From an uncultured Flavobacteriales bacterium (GTDB lineage Bacteria; Bacteroidota; Bacteroidia; Flavobacteriales_D; Parvicellaceae), in contig CALKFX010000168.1 in the NCBI GenBank assembly GCA_938084875.1, positions 1 to 10,556 of the forward strand: DNA of 10,556 nt, written 5' to 3'. A program made the translations under genes and the position numbers. Positions 1 through 6,900 of this stretch are shown here, piece after piece (positions within the stretch are counted from its first letter, which is position 1; each line of letters starts with the position of its first letter). The notes under the pieces were generated by a model. That model saw only the letters and a program-made list of their open reading frames with translations. It did not search any database and was not told the DNA's origin.

Positions 1-1
1 C

Positions 2-178
2 AAGAGATTAGAGTATGACCTCTACATGCTGGGAAGGTACAAGTCATTATCTGACGTTAAAAAAATGAATACAATTATTAAAGAATCAGGATTCTCAGAC
101 TGTTTCATCATGGGAGTTGAAAATAAAGCTCCAGCTTCAGCTTTGAAAATAATTAAAAATTTCCCCGGCTACAGATAA
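2..178 (+). CDS. C-terminal fragment of a SPOR-like domain protein (5' end outside window)
   Basis: An open frame enters from the left edge and stops at TAA 176-178, giving 58 residues. The pattern LGRYKSLSDVKKMN, followed by SGFSDCFIMG, resembles the second half of a SPOR fold: a Gly-x-[FY]-xS start of a strand, an amphipathic helix, then Gly-[FY]-x-Asp-x-[FY]-[IV]. SPOR domains bind denuded glycan strands of peptidoglycan, and in Bacteroidota they often end envelope proteins. The fragment continues about 20 residues past the domain and ends in a basic Gly-Tyr-Arg. Only this tail is visible, so the protein's overall role is unknown. The SPOR call rests on pattern alone and could be wrong; that it is a real gene end is more secure. 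Confidence 0.55.
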   Translation, partial: KRLEYDLYMLGRYKSLSDVKKMNTIIKESGFSDCFIMGVENKAPASALKIIKNFPGYR

Positions 179-358
179 AAATTTTAAAAAAAACGCTTTT
201 AATAAAGTGCCCTTATAAACAATTAATAGTACTTAAATAACTAGTATTGAATTGGTCTTGTATATCTCATCACAATAATAAAGCTATTAATGATAAGGAG
301 TTATTAAAAGTTAAGGACAAGAACGAGGTGCATTAAATACTTATTGAAAGGTATAAAT
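179..358. other. AT-rich intergenic stretch with no recognised feature
   Basis: About 180 bases lie between the SPOR-like gene's stop and the hairpin terminator. No open frame longer than a few codons is present on either strand. A purine-rich AAGGAG at 295-300 has no start codon at a useful distance. One weak promoter-like box, TAGTATTG at about 242-249, lacks a matching upstream element. It may be just the 3' untranslated region of the upstream gene; a small RNA ending at the 361-394 hairpin cannot be excluded. Confidence 0.4.
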
Positions 359-360
359 TA

Positions 361-394
361 AAAACGGCTACACTTTAAAAGAATAACCGTTTTT
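361..394. terminator. Bidirectional hairpin terminator between the SPOR-like gene and tRNA-fMet
   Basis: AAAACGGCTA at 361-370 pairs with TAACCGTTTT at 384-393, with one mismatch, around a loop of 13 bases. The stem is flanked by A-runs on one side and T-runs on the other, so it reads as stem plus U-tract in both directions. It sits 7 bases beyond the 3' end of the minus-strand tRNA and downstream of the plus-strand partial gene, the expected place for a shared terminator of converging transcripts. Confidence 0.65.
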
Positions 395-400
395 ATTTAG

Positions 401-473
<73 letters not shown>

Positions 474-476
474 TTG

Positions 477-507
477 CAAAGTTAATTTTTGTTTCTATTA
501 TTGCAAA
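477..507 (-). promoter_or_regulatory. Bacteroidota-type promoter of tRNA-fMet
   Basis: On the minus strand TTTG (504-507) is followed by 19 bases and then TAACTTTG (477-484). This matches the Bacteroidota housekeeping consensus TTTG-N19-21-TAnnTTTG exactly. The -7 box ends three bases before the first base of the mature tRNA at 473, so transcription should begin at or within a few bases of the tRNA 5' end. The element also lies immediately upstream of the divergent era start codon at 522. Confidence 0.8.
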
Positions 508-521
508 TTAATATCTGTAAA

Positions 522-1397
522 ATGTCACACAAATCTGGTTTTGTTAATATAATAGGAAGTCCCAATGTTGGAAAGTCAACATTAATGAACCAATTAGTAG
601 GAGAAAAGTTATCTATAATTACCTCTAAGATGCAAACAACTCGTCACCGAATAATGGGCATGGTTAATGAAGAGGACTATCAGATAGTTTTTTCTGATAC
701 TCCGGGGATAATAGACCCACATTACAGACTTCATGAAAACATGATGAAATTTGTTTCGGAAGCACTTAAAGATGCAGATGTTATTCTCATGGTAACAGAT
801 ATCTACGAAGATCCTAATAAAATGGAAGAGAGACTTACACAGATAAACAAACTCAGTGTTCCAATTTTACTTCTTTTAAACAAAATAGATAATTCAGAAC
901 AAAAGTCTCTTGAAAAATTAGTTAATGAATGGAAAATAAAATTACCAAAAGCAGAAATTTTACCTATATCTGCCCTACATAAAATGAGTATTCAATTTAT
1001 TTTGCCTAAAATTTTAGAATGGTTGCCAAAAAATCCACCATATTTTGATAAAGATCAGTTGACTAATAAAAGCATGCGTTTTTTTGTATCTGAAATTATA
1101 CGTGAAAAAATTCTTTTAATTTATCAAAAAGAAGTTCCTTACTCCTGTGAAGTAGTGGTAGAGGAATACAAAGACGAAGAAAAAATTGTTAGAATAAGAG
1201 CCAATGTTATGGTCTCTAGAACTAGTCAGAAATCTATCGTAATTGGACATCAAGGAAAGAAAATAAAAAAACTTGGGACGGATGCTAGGCTAGATATAGA
1301 AGCTTTCATCTCTAAAAAGGTATATTTGGAGCTCTATGTGAAAGTGGACAAAGATTGGAGAGATAAAGAAGGAAAACTAAAAAAATACGGGTATTGA
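522..1397 (+). CDS. era: GTPase Era, 16S rRNA processing and 30S assembly factor
   Basis: Era is a GTPase with a KH RNA-binding domain that binds the 3' end of 16S rRNA and aids 30S maturation at the inner face of the membrane. The 291-residue product has the G1 P-loop GSPNVGKS (12-19), the G2 region TTRHR (39-43), G3 DTPG (59-62), G4 NKID (120-123) and G5 SAL (150-152). A C-terminal KH domain follows, with its GHQG loop at 242-245. Length is normal for Era (about 290-300). I chose ATG 522 because MSHKSGFVNIIG begins as Bacteroidota Era proteins do; a TTG at 489 in the same frame would add 11 unrelated residues and overlap the tRNA promoter. The stop overlaps the der start by four bases, so the two are presumably cotranscribed and translationally coupled. 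No clear promoter for era was found. Confidence 0.97.
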   Translation: MSHKSGFVNIIGSPNVGKSTLMNQLVGEKLSIITSKMQTTRHRIMGMVNEEDYQIVFSDTPGIIDPHYRLHENMMKFVSEALKDADVILMVTDIYEDPNKMEERLTQINKLSVPILLLLNKIDNSEQKSLEKLVNEWKIKLPKAEILPISALHKMSIQFILPKILEWLPKNPPYFDKDQLTNKSMRFFVSEIIREKILLIYQKEVPYSCEVVVEEYKDEEKIVRIRANVMVSRTSQKSIVIGHQGKKIKKLGTDARLDIEAFISKKVYLELYVKVDKDWRDKEGKLKKYGY

Positions 1398-2698
1398 GTA
1401 ATATAGTAGCCATAGTAGGAAGACCAAATGTTGGAAAATCAACTTTATTCAACAAATTAATTGGCGGCAGAAGAGCAATCGTTAAAGAAGTTAGTGGAGT
1501 AACTAGAGACCGACACTACGGAAAATCTGAGTGGAATGGAAAGCAGTTTTCGGTAATTGATACTGGTGGATATGTATCCGGATCGGACGATATTTTTGAA
1601 GGAGAAATTAGAAGACAAGTAAAAATTGCCATTGATGAGGCAACGGTTATTATTTTTGTAGTCGATGTAGAAACAGGAATTACCGATTTAGATGAGTCGG
1701 TTGCTAAAATTTTAAGGAGTTCTAAAAAACCAATTATCGTAGTTGCTAATAAAGTAGACAACAATGAAAGGATCAGCAGTACTTTTGAATTTTATCAATT
1801 TGGATTGGAACATGTTTTTGGAATTAGTGCTATTAATGGTTCTGGAACAGGCGACATGCTGGACCATTTAGCAGAACAATTGTACAGCGATGTAGAGGCA
1901 CCAAAAAATGAAATTCCTAGAATTGCTATTGTTGGTAAACCCAATGTTGGCAAATCTTCCTTGACCAATGCACTTTTAGGAGAAGATAGAAATATTGTTA
2001 CTGATATTTCTGGAACTACTAGAGATGCTGTTGATACTCATTTTAATGCTTTTGGTTTTGACCTTACGCTAGTAGATACTGCTGGAATTCGTAAAAAAAG
2101 TAAAGTACATGAAGACATTGAATTTTACTCAGTAATGCGTGCAATTAGAGCAATTGAAGACTGTGATGTTTGTTTATTTATGATAGATGCCAATGAGGGG
2201 GTTCAAAAACAAGATCTGAGTATTTTCTCTGTTATAGAAAAAAATAAAAAGGGAGTAGTATTGATAATTAATAAATGGGATTCTATAGAAAAAGATACCT
2301 CTACTCTAAAAGAGTATGAGGAAAATATTTTGTCTAAAATAGCTCCCTTTACAGATATACCAATATTATTTATTTCGGCATTAAATAAACAAAGAATTCA
2401 TAAAGCACTGGAATCAGCAATGGAAGTATTTGACAACAGAAAGCAAAAAATTCCAACCTCTAAGCTAAACGAAGTAATGCTTGCAGCAATTGAGAAAAAC
2501 CCACCTCCAGCTTTAAAGGGAAAATATGTTAAAATCAAATATGTAACACAGCTTCCTACTCATTCACCAGTATTTGCATTCTTTTGTAATTTACCTCAGT
2601 ATGTGAAGGATCCTTATAAAAGATATTTAGAGAACCAACTAAGAAAGGTTTTCAATTTGAAAGGAGTTCCAATAAGAATTGTTTTCAAAAAGAAATAA
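1394..2698 (+). CDS. der: Ribosome assembly GTPase Der (EngA)
   Basis: Der is the double-GTPase factor needed for 50S subunit maturation. The 434-residue product carries two tandem G domains. The first has P-loop GRPNVGKS (9-16), DTGG (56-59) and NKVD (119-122). The second has P-loop GKPNVGKS (181-188), DTAG (228-231) and NKWD (293-296). A KH-like C-terminal domain covers roughly 350-434 and ends in a basic KKK. Length and order are standard for the family. The start must be TTG at 1394: the protein begins MSNIVAIVGRP, the usual Der N terminus, and no in-frame ATG lies upstream or before the P-loop. The TTG shares four bases (TTGA) with the era stop, which suggests coupling and lower initiation of der than era. 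It ends 8 bases from the converging metK. Confidence 0.97.
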   Translation: MSNIVAIVGRPNVGKSTLFNKLIGGRRAIVKEVSGVTRDRHYGKSEWNGKQFSVIDTGGYVSGSDDIFEGEIRRQVKIAIDEATVIIFVVDVETGITDLDESVAKILRSSKKPIIVVANKVDNNERISSTFEFYQFGLEHVFGISAINGSGTGDMLDHLAEQLYSDVEAPKNEIPRIAIVGKPNVGKSSLTNALLGEDRNIVTDISGTTRDAVDTHFNAFGFDLTLVDTAGIRKKSKVHEDIEFYSVMRAIRAIEDCDVCLFMIDANEGVQKQDLSIFSVIEKNKKGVVLIINKWDSIEKDTSTLKEYEENILSKIAPFTDIPILFISALNKQRIHKALESAMEVFDNRKQKIPTSKLNEVMLAAIEKNPPPALKGKYVKIKYVTQLPTHSPVFAFFCNLPQYVKDPYKRYLENQLRKVFNLKGVPIRIVFKKK

Positions 2699-2705
2699 AA
2701 TAATT

Positions 2706-2735
2706 TCTAGTGACCAAAACTAGATTTAATTTTTT
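2706..2735. terminator. Shared hairpin terminator for the convergent der and metK genes
   Basis: TCTAGT (2706-2711) pairs perfectly with ACTAGA (2719-2724) around the 7-base loop GACCAAA. On the plus strand a T-rich tract (TTTAATTTTTT) follows directly, and on the minus strand AATTATTTTATTT follows. The stem is only 6 bp and has two G:C pairs, so it is a modest terminator. It is the only candidate between the genes, and it overlaps the metK stop codon and last four sense codons. Confidence 0.55.
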
Positions 2736-3960
2736 CTACATAGTCTAATTTTTCCCAAGGAAAAAGTTCAACCTCAACATAGATTTTACTTCCATCAGCA
2801 GCAGTAAATTCTTTTTTAATTTTTTCAGGATTTCTACCCATATGTCCGTAAGCGGCAGTTTCAGAATAAATAGGACTTCTTAAGTTAAATCTTTGTTCAA
2901 TAGCGTATGGACGCATATCAAAAATTTCATTTAACTTTTCAGCAATTTGACCATCGTTTAAATTTACTTTACTAGTTCCATATGTATTTACGTAAAGACC
3001 AACTGGTTCAGCAACACCTATTGCATAAGCAACTTGTACCAAAACTTCTTCTGCAATTCCGGCAGCTACCAAATTTTTTGCAATATGTCTAGTTGCATAG
3101 GCTGCAGATCGGTCTACTTTACTTGGGTCTTTTCCTGAAAATGCACCACCTCCATGTGCGCCTTTTCCACCATAAGTATCGACAATTATCTTTCTTCCTG
3201 TTAGTCCAGTATCTCCATGTGGTCCACCAATTACAAAAATTCCAGTTGGATTTACATGGTAGTTTATATTTTCATTAAAAAGATTTTGAATATTAGAGGG
3301 TAGCAAGTTTTTAACTCTAGGAACTAAGATGTTTATAACATCTTGTTTTATTTTGTTAAGCATGTTAGCTTCAGAGTCGAAATCATCGTGTTGGGTGGAA
3401 ACAACAATAGCATCTATTTTTACGGGATTGTTTTGATCGTCGTATTCAATGGAAACCTGAGACTTAGAATCTGGTCTCAAGTAAGTCATCTCTTTACCTT
3501 CTTTTCTTAAAGCAGCCAGCTCTTTTAAAAGTAAATGTGAAATTTCTAAAGGTAGTGGCATAAAGTTTTCTGTCTCATTGGTCGCATAACCAAACATCAT
3601 TCCTTGATCTCCTGCACCTTGGTCCTCTTCATTGCGTCTTTCTACCCCCTGATTTATGTCTGGCGATTGCTCGTGAATAGCAGAAAAAACTCCACAAGAA
3701 TTACCATCAAACATATACTCGCTCTTGGTGTAACCAATTTTATTAATTACTTCTCTAGCTATTTTCTGAACATCTAAGTATGCTTTAGATTTTACTTCCC
3801 CAGCTAAAACTACTTGACCAGTAGTAACTAGTGTCTCGCAAGCAACCTTGGAGGAGGAATCAAACGCTAAGAAATTATCTATAAGAGCATCAGAAATTTG
3901 ATCAGCTACTTTATCAGGGTGTCCTTCAGAAACAGATTCAGAAGTAAATAAATATGCCAT
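2707..3960 (-). CDS. metK: S-adenosylmethionine synthetase (methionine adenosyltransferase)
   Basis: MetK makes S-adenosylmethionine from methionine and ATP in the cytoplasm; the product is the methyl donor for rRNA, tRNA and DNA methylation. The 417-residue protein opens MAYLFTSESVSEGHPDKVAD, containing the N-terminal GHPDK motif (13-17). It has both family signatures: GAGDQG (115-120) and the glycine-rich GGGAFSGKD (270-278) followed by KVDRS. Length is typical for Bacteroidota MetK (about 415-430; E. coli 384). ATG at 3958-3960 is the only start that keeps the conserved N terminus. It faces der tail to tail and is read in the same direction as gldA, but its own promoter-like element and a long leader precede it, so independent regulation is likely. 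Confidence 0.98.
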   Translation of the reverse strand: MAYLFTSESVSEGHPDKVADQISDALIDNFLAFDSSSKVACETLVTTGQVVLAGEVKSKAYLDVQKIAREVINKIGYTKSEYMFDGNSCGVFSAIHEQSPDINQGVERRNEEDQGAGDQGMMFGYATNETENFMPLPLEISHLLLKELAALRKEGKEMTYLRPDSKSQVSIEYDDQNNPVKIDAIVVSTQHDDFDSEANMLNKIKQDVINILVPRVKNLLPSNIQNLFNENINYHVNPTGIFVIGGPHGDTGLTGRKIIVDTYGGKGAHGGGAFSGKDPSKVDRSAAYATRHIAKNLVAAGIAEEVLVQVAYAIGVAEPVGLYVNTYGTSKVNLNDGQIAEKLNEIFDMRPYAIEQRFNLRSPIYSETAAYGHMGRNPEKIKKEFTAADGSKIYVEVELFPWEKLDYVEKIKSSFGH

Positions 3961-4050
3961 AGTTTTAAAAAGTTTTTGGAAGATTGAACCTTAAGTTCAT
4001 TTAGCTTTTTTTGGTGGTTGCAAGCATTCAAATCATTCCACTTGTTAGTG
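3961..4050 (-). promoter_or_regulatory. metK 5' leader with possible structured RNA
   Basis: If transcription starts just after the TACTTTTG box, metK has an untranslated leader of about 90 nt, long for this genome. In RNA order it holds GTGG (4041-4038), TGATTT (4035-4030), TTGCAA (4023-4018), CCAC (4017-4014, able to pair with the GTGG), an A-run, and GCTAAA (4005-4000). A 5-bp hairpin TGAAC/GTTCA (3999-3985) follows. The order of TGATTT, TTGCAA and GCTAAA recalls the SAM-II aptamer, but other conserved SAM-II positions do not match. Treat as an unproven leader element. Confidence 0.3.
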
Positions 4051-4053
4051 CAA

Positions 4054-4061
4054 CAAAAGTA
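4054..4061 (-). promoter_or_regulatory. Probable -7 element of the metK promoter
   Basis: TACTTTTG on the minus strand is a perfect TAnnTTTG box in the gldA-metK intergenic region, about 94 bases before the metK ATG. Nineteen bases further upstream the sequence is CTTT rather than TTTG, so the -33 element is weak. It lies within 31 bases of the gldA stop codon. Confidence 0.5.
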
Positions 4062-4084
4062 AAAAAATCTATTTTTAAAAAAAG

Positions 4085-4996
4085 CTATTTAGTTAATTTT
4101 TTAAATAAATCTTCTAGAGTATCTGTGTGTTTTTTTATTTCTAAAATTAGTATTTCGTTTTCTTGAGCATATTTAGAAATTAATTTTCTTAAATCTTTCT
4201 TGCCACTGTACTGAAATAGCCATTTTTTATCTTTTTTTTCAATTTTAGTATCAGGAAAATATTTTTTTAAATGTTTGATATCTATTTTATTTTCAAATTC
4301 TACTAAAACCAATTGCTCTTTTGCGTTATTTGTTGGAGTTTCAGAATTTTTTTCAAGATTTCTATCTGCGACAATTTTCCCATTGTTAATTACCACAATA
4401 CGGTCGCAAATAGACTCTACTTCTTGCATTATATGGGTTGAAAGCATAACGGTTTTATTTTTTCCTAATTCTTTAATTAAAACTCTGATATCTTCCAACT
4501 GGTTTGGGTCTAAACCACTAGTAGGTTCGTCTAAAATTAAAACTTCAGGATCGTGTACTATTGCCTGAGCAATCCCTATTCTTTGTTGGTAACCTTTTGA
4601 AAGCTGTCCTATTTTTTTATGCGCTTCTTTAGACAATCCAACTTTTTCTATTACCTCTTCTACAGAATTTATTACATTATCTACTTTGTGAATTTGAGCT
4701 ATAAAAGCAATAGATTCTTTTACGTACATGTCCTCGTATAAAGGATTATTTTCAGGTAAATAGCCTATTTTATTCTTAACTGCTATTTCATCTTCGTGAA
4801 TAGAGACCCCGTTTACAAGAACATTTCCAGAAGAAGGCTTGATAAAACAAGAAATAATTTTCATAGTAGTAGACTTACCAGCTCCATTAGGACCTAAAAA
4901 TCCAACTATTTCACCAGAATTGACTTTAAAACTAACCTCGTCAAGAGCCAATTGTTCTTGGTAATATTTGCTTAATTTTTTTACTTCTATGCTCAT
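4085..4996 (-). CDS. gldA: Gliding motility ABC transporter ATP-binding protein GldA
   Basis: This is the cytoplasmic ATPase subunit of an ABC transporter. In flavobacteria GldA works with the membrane proteins GldF and GldG and is linked to gliding motility. The 303-residue product has Walker A GPNGAGKST (35-43), the signature LSKGYQQR (132-139), Walker B LILDE (153-157) and the switch histidine H188 in STH. The segment IGYLPENNPLYEDMYV (77-92) is highly characteristic of GldA. After the ATPase core (to about 215) comes a basic accessory domain of some 85 residues, matching the usual GldA length near 300. The start ATG at 4994-4996 gives the expected MSIEV opening. No gldF or gldG lies in the window, as is common because gldA is often unlinked. 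A generic ABC-2 type ATPase is the alternative. Confidence 0.85.
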   Translation of the reverse strand: MSIEVKKLSKYYQEQLALDEVSFKVNSGEIVGFLGPNGAGKSTTMKIISCFIKPSSGNVLVNGVSIHEDEIAVKNKIGYLPENNPLYEDMYVKESIAFIAQIHKVDNVINSVEEVIEKVGLSKEAHKKIGQLSKGYQQRIGIAQAIVHDPEVLILDEPTSGLDPNQLEDIRVLIKELGKNKTVMLSTHIMQEVESICDRIVVINNGKIVADRNLEKNSETPTNNAKEQLVLVEFENKIDIKHLKKYFPDTKIEKKDKKWLFQYSGKKDLRKLISKYAQENEILILEIKKHTDTLEDLFKKLTK

Positions 4997-5085
4997 TTTA
5001 TGAAATTATGATGCTAAAATAACGCTTAACAACAGAAATATCTAAATTTTATGAATTGGAATTCATTCTATTGTAAATTTATGCA

Positions 5086-6027
5086 ATGCAAAAAGGTAAG
5101 GTATATAGATCTACAGGTAGTTGGTACGATGTAAAATTAGATACAGGTAGTTTTATAAAAGCTAGAATCCAAGGCAAGTTCAGAAATCAATCTATTAAAA
5201 CCACCAATCCTATTTCAGTTGGGGACGATGTAGATTTATTAATTAATGAGAATAAGGAAGCTGTAATTAAGAATATATATCCTAGAAAAAATTACATCAT
5301 AAGAAAATCAGTTAATCTTTCAAAAGAGGCACATATCATTGCCTCCAATTTAGATTTGGCAGTTTTGTTAGTAACGGTTGTAAATCCCTTAACATCCCCT
5401 GGATTTATTGATAGATTTACAGTAACTGCTCAGGCTTATAATATTCCACTTTTAATAGTTTTTAATAAGGTGGAGATTTACGATAAAAAAGCAATTGAAA
5501 AACTAGAAATATTTGAAAATTCTTATAATAAAGCTGGATACGAAACCATGAGAATGTCTGTTCTGGAAAATTTGTCAATGGATTCATTCATAGAAAAGAT
5601 TCAAAATAAAACAGTACTTGTTTCTGGTAATAGTGGCGCAGGAAAATCTACTCTAATAAATAAGATAATTCCAGATTTACATTTAAAAACTGGAGAAATT
5701 TCGGAAACTCATAACACGGGAAAACATACCACTACTTTTGCTGAAATGTTTGACTTTAATGAAAAAACACAAATTATTGATACACCGGGGATTAAGGGTT
5801 TTGGATTGGTAGATTTTGATAAATCTGAGTTGTCTAGATTTTTCCCTGAGATGTTGCAGTTGTTACAAGATTGTAAATTTCATAACTGTAAGCATATAAA
5901 TGAGCCAGGTTGTGAGGTTTTAAATCAGTTAACTAAAAATAATTTCTCAAAAACAAGACACCAAAGTTATTTGGCAATGTATCTGGAAGACAAGGATTCT
6001 AATTACAGAAAAAACAATTATTTGTGA
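5086..6027 (+). CDS. rsgA: Ribosome small-subunit-dependent GTPase RsgA (YjeQ)
   Basis: RsgA is a circularly permuted GTPase that checks late 30S maturation and releases assembly factors such as RbfA. The 313-residue product starts with an OB fold (about 1-75; STGSWYDV is the usual opening). The permuted G motifs follow: G4 NKVE (127-130), G1 GNSGAGKST (181-189) and G3 DTPG (232-235). A C-terminal zinc site has ligands Cys263, Cys268, His270 and Cys276. ATG 5086 gives the expected N terminus; an ATG at 5081 is out of frame. It diverges from gldA across 89 bases. A near-match box TAAATTTA at 5074-5081 would make the transcript almost leaderless, but this is weak. It overlaps dtd by four bases. 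Confidence 0.96.
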   Translation: MQKGKVYRSTGSWYDVKLDTGSFIKARIQGKFRNQSIKTTNPISVGDDVDLLINENKEAVIKNIYPRKNYIIRKSVNLSKEAHIIASNLDLAVLLVTVVNPLTSPGFIDRFTVTAQAYNIPLLIVFNKVEIYDKKAIEKLEIFENSYNKAGYETMRMSVLENLSMDSFIEKIQNKTVLVSGNSGAGKSTLINKIIPDLHLKTGEISETHNTGKHTTTFAEMFDFNEKTQIIDTPGIKGFGLVDFDKSELSRFFPEMLQLLQDCKFHNCKHINEPGCEVLNQLTKNNFSKTRHQSYLAMYLEDKDSNYRKNNYL

Positions 6028-6476
6028 GAGTAGTAGTTCAAAAAGTTAAAAACGCATCTGTTGAAGTCAATAACCAAATGGTTGGTGAAATTAAGAATGG
6101 TTTGGTGGTCTTAGCTGGATATGAACCCTCAGATAGTAAGGAAGATATTTCTTGGATGGTTCAAAAAATAATTAAAATGAGAATTTTTGAGGATTCTGAA
6201 AATAGACTGAATTTTTCAGTCTTAGATGTAATTGGAGAAATCTTATTAATTAGTCAATTTACTTTACATGCATCTGTGAAAAAAGGAAATCGTCCTTCTT
6301 ATACTAGAGCAGCTGATTCCAAAAAAGCGAAGCTAATGTATGATCTAACAATAAGTGAATTTGAAAATGTTTTAAAACGAAAAATTTCAACTGGAAAGTT
6401 TGGAGCTAATATGGATGTTTCGTTGGTTAATAATGGTCCAGTTACAATAATAATAGACAGTAAGAAAAAAGAATAA
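6024..6476 (+). CDS. dtd: D-aminoacyl-tRNA deacylase
   Basis: Dtd hydrolyses D-amino acids, and glycine mischarged on tRNA-Ala, from tRNAs and so keeps them out of translation. The 150-residue product has the standard length and both family motifs: SQFTL with Thr80 (77-81) near the middle and the Gly-cisPro motif GPVT (138-141) near the C terminus. The start is GTG at 6024, whose GTGA overlaps the rsgA stop TGA (6025-6027). The product begins MRVVVQKV, the normal Dtd start, and the first in-frame ATG (Met19) would delete the first strand. One base separates its stop from the next gene. The arrangement implies translational coupling in an rsgA-dtd-MazG operon. Confidence 0.96.
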   Translation: MRVVVQKVKNASVEVNNQMVGEIKNGLVVLAGYEPSDSKEDISWMVQKIIKMRIFEDSENRLNFSVLDVIGEILLISQFTLHASVKKGNRPSYTRAADSKKAKLMYDLTISEFENVLKRKISTGKFGANMDVSLVNNGPVTIIIDSKKKE

Positions 6477-6477
6477 A

Positions 6478-6798
6478 ATGGAAGAAATAACAATGAATAA
6501 GGCTCAGCAAATGGTAGATAATTGGATAAAAACTTATGGTGTTAGATATTTCAGTGAATTAACCAATATGGCTATTTTATCCGAAGAGGTAGGTGAAGTT
6601 GCTAGAATTATTTCTAGAAAGTTTGGTGAGCAAAGTGAAAAAAAATCGGATGAAAATTTAGATTTAGCAGATGAGTTAGCGGATGTGCTTTTTGTAGTAA
6701 TATGCTTGGCAAATCAGACAGGAATTGATTTGGAAAAAGCATTAATTAACAACATTAATAAAAAAACAAAACGAGATTCTAATAGACATCTAAACTAA
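6478..6798 (+). CDS. MazG-like nucleotide pyrophosphohydrolase
   Basis: MazG-family enzymes hydrolyse nucleoside triphosphates to monophosphates plus pyrophosphate, often removing noncanonical nucleotides. The 106-residue product has the metal-binding pair E37-x-x-E40 (in EEVGEVAR) and E66-x-x-D69 (in DELADVLF) within an all-alpha fold, matching single-domain MazG proteins of Bacteroidota. The conserved VRYFSELTNMA (22-32) precedes the first motif. ATG 6478 lies one base after the dtd stop; Met6 (ATG 6493) is a plausible alternative because relatives often begin close to the AQ (9-10). Substrate is not predictable from sequence. It ends the operon: 102 bases and a new promoter box follow. Confidence 0.9.
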   Translation: MEEITMNKAQQMVDNWIKTYGVRYFSELTNMAILSEEVGEVARIISRKFGEQSEKKSDENLDLADELADVLFVVICLANQTGIDLEKALINNINKKTKRDSNRHLN

Positions 6799-6868
6799 AA
6801 TAATAGGTGTATTTACGTTAATTTACTGGTAATTAAGCCTTTAATCATTTAAGTAACGATGTTTTTTT

Positions 6869-6876
6869 TATATTTG
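6869..6876 (+). promoter_or_regulatory. Probable -7 element for the PKD-domain membrane protein gene
   Basis: TATATTTG fits TAnnTTTG exactly and lies 24 bases before the ATG at 6901. The region 19 bases upstream (ATTT/CATT) is a poor -33 match. Its place at the end of the rsgA operon suggests that the next gene starts a separate transcription unit. Confidence 0.45.
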
Positions 6877-6900
6877 ATATTCATTATATAAATTATTTAC

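Noticed and set aside
295..300. AAGGAG resembling a ribosome binding site
   Set aside because: The start codons that follow open only two- to five-codon frames, so there is no gene for it to serve.
489..521. A TTG start that would lengthen Era by 11 residues
   Set aside because: The extra residues do not resemble Era N termini, the TTG overlaps the divergent tRNA promoter, and ATG 522 gives the expected start.
4017..4054. A 6-bp stem GTTGCA/TGCAAC in the metK leader, which with GTGG/CCAC would form an H-type pseudoknot
   Set aside because: Its 5' arm (4049-4054) overlaps the last base of the -7 box and the likely start site, so it would not be fully transcribed.
4085..4996. The ABC ATPase as part of a drug or lipid exporter
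   Set aside because: The IGYLPENNPLYEDMYV segment, length and basic C-terminal domain fit GldA better, though transport substrate cannot be read from the sequence.
5081..5085. An ATG at 5081 as the rsgA start
   Set aside because: It is out of frame with RsgA; ATG 5086 gives the conserved OB-fold N terminus.
6478..6798. The MazG-like gene as the antitoxin-associated part of a mazEF toxin system
   Set aside because: No MazE or MazF partner is present; it sits in an operon with rsgA and dtd as a housekeeping pyrophosphohydrolase.
6816..6869. A possible terminator after the MazG-like gene (CGTTA/TAACG followed by a T-run)
   Set aside because: Five pairs closing a 33-base loop is weak, and the T-run overlaps the next gene's promoter box; reported only here.
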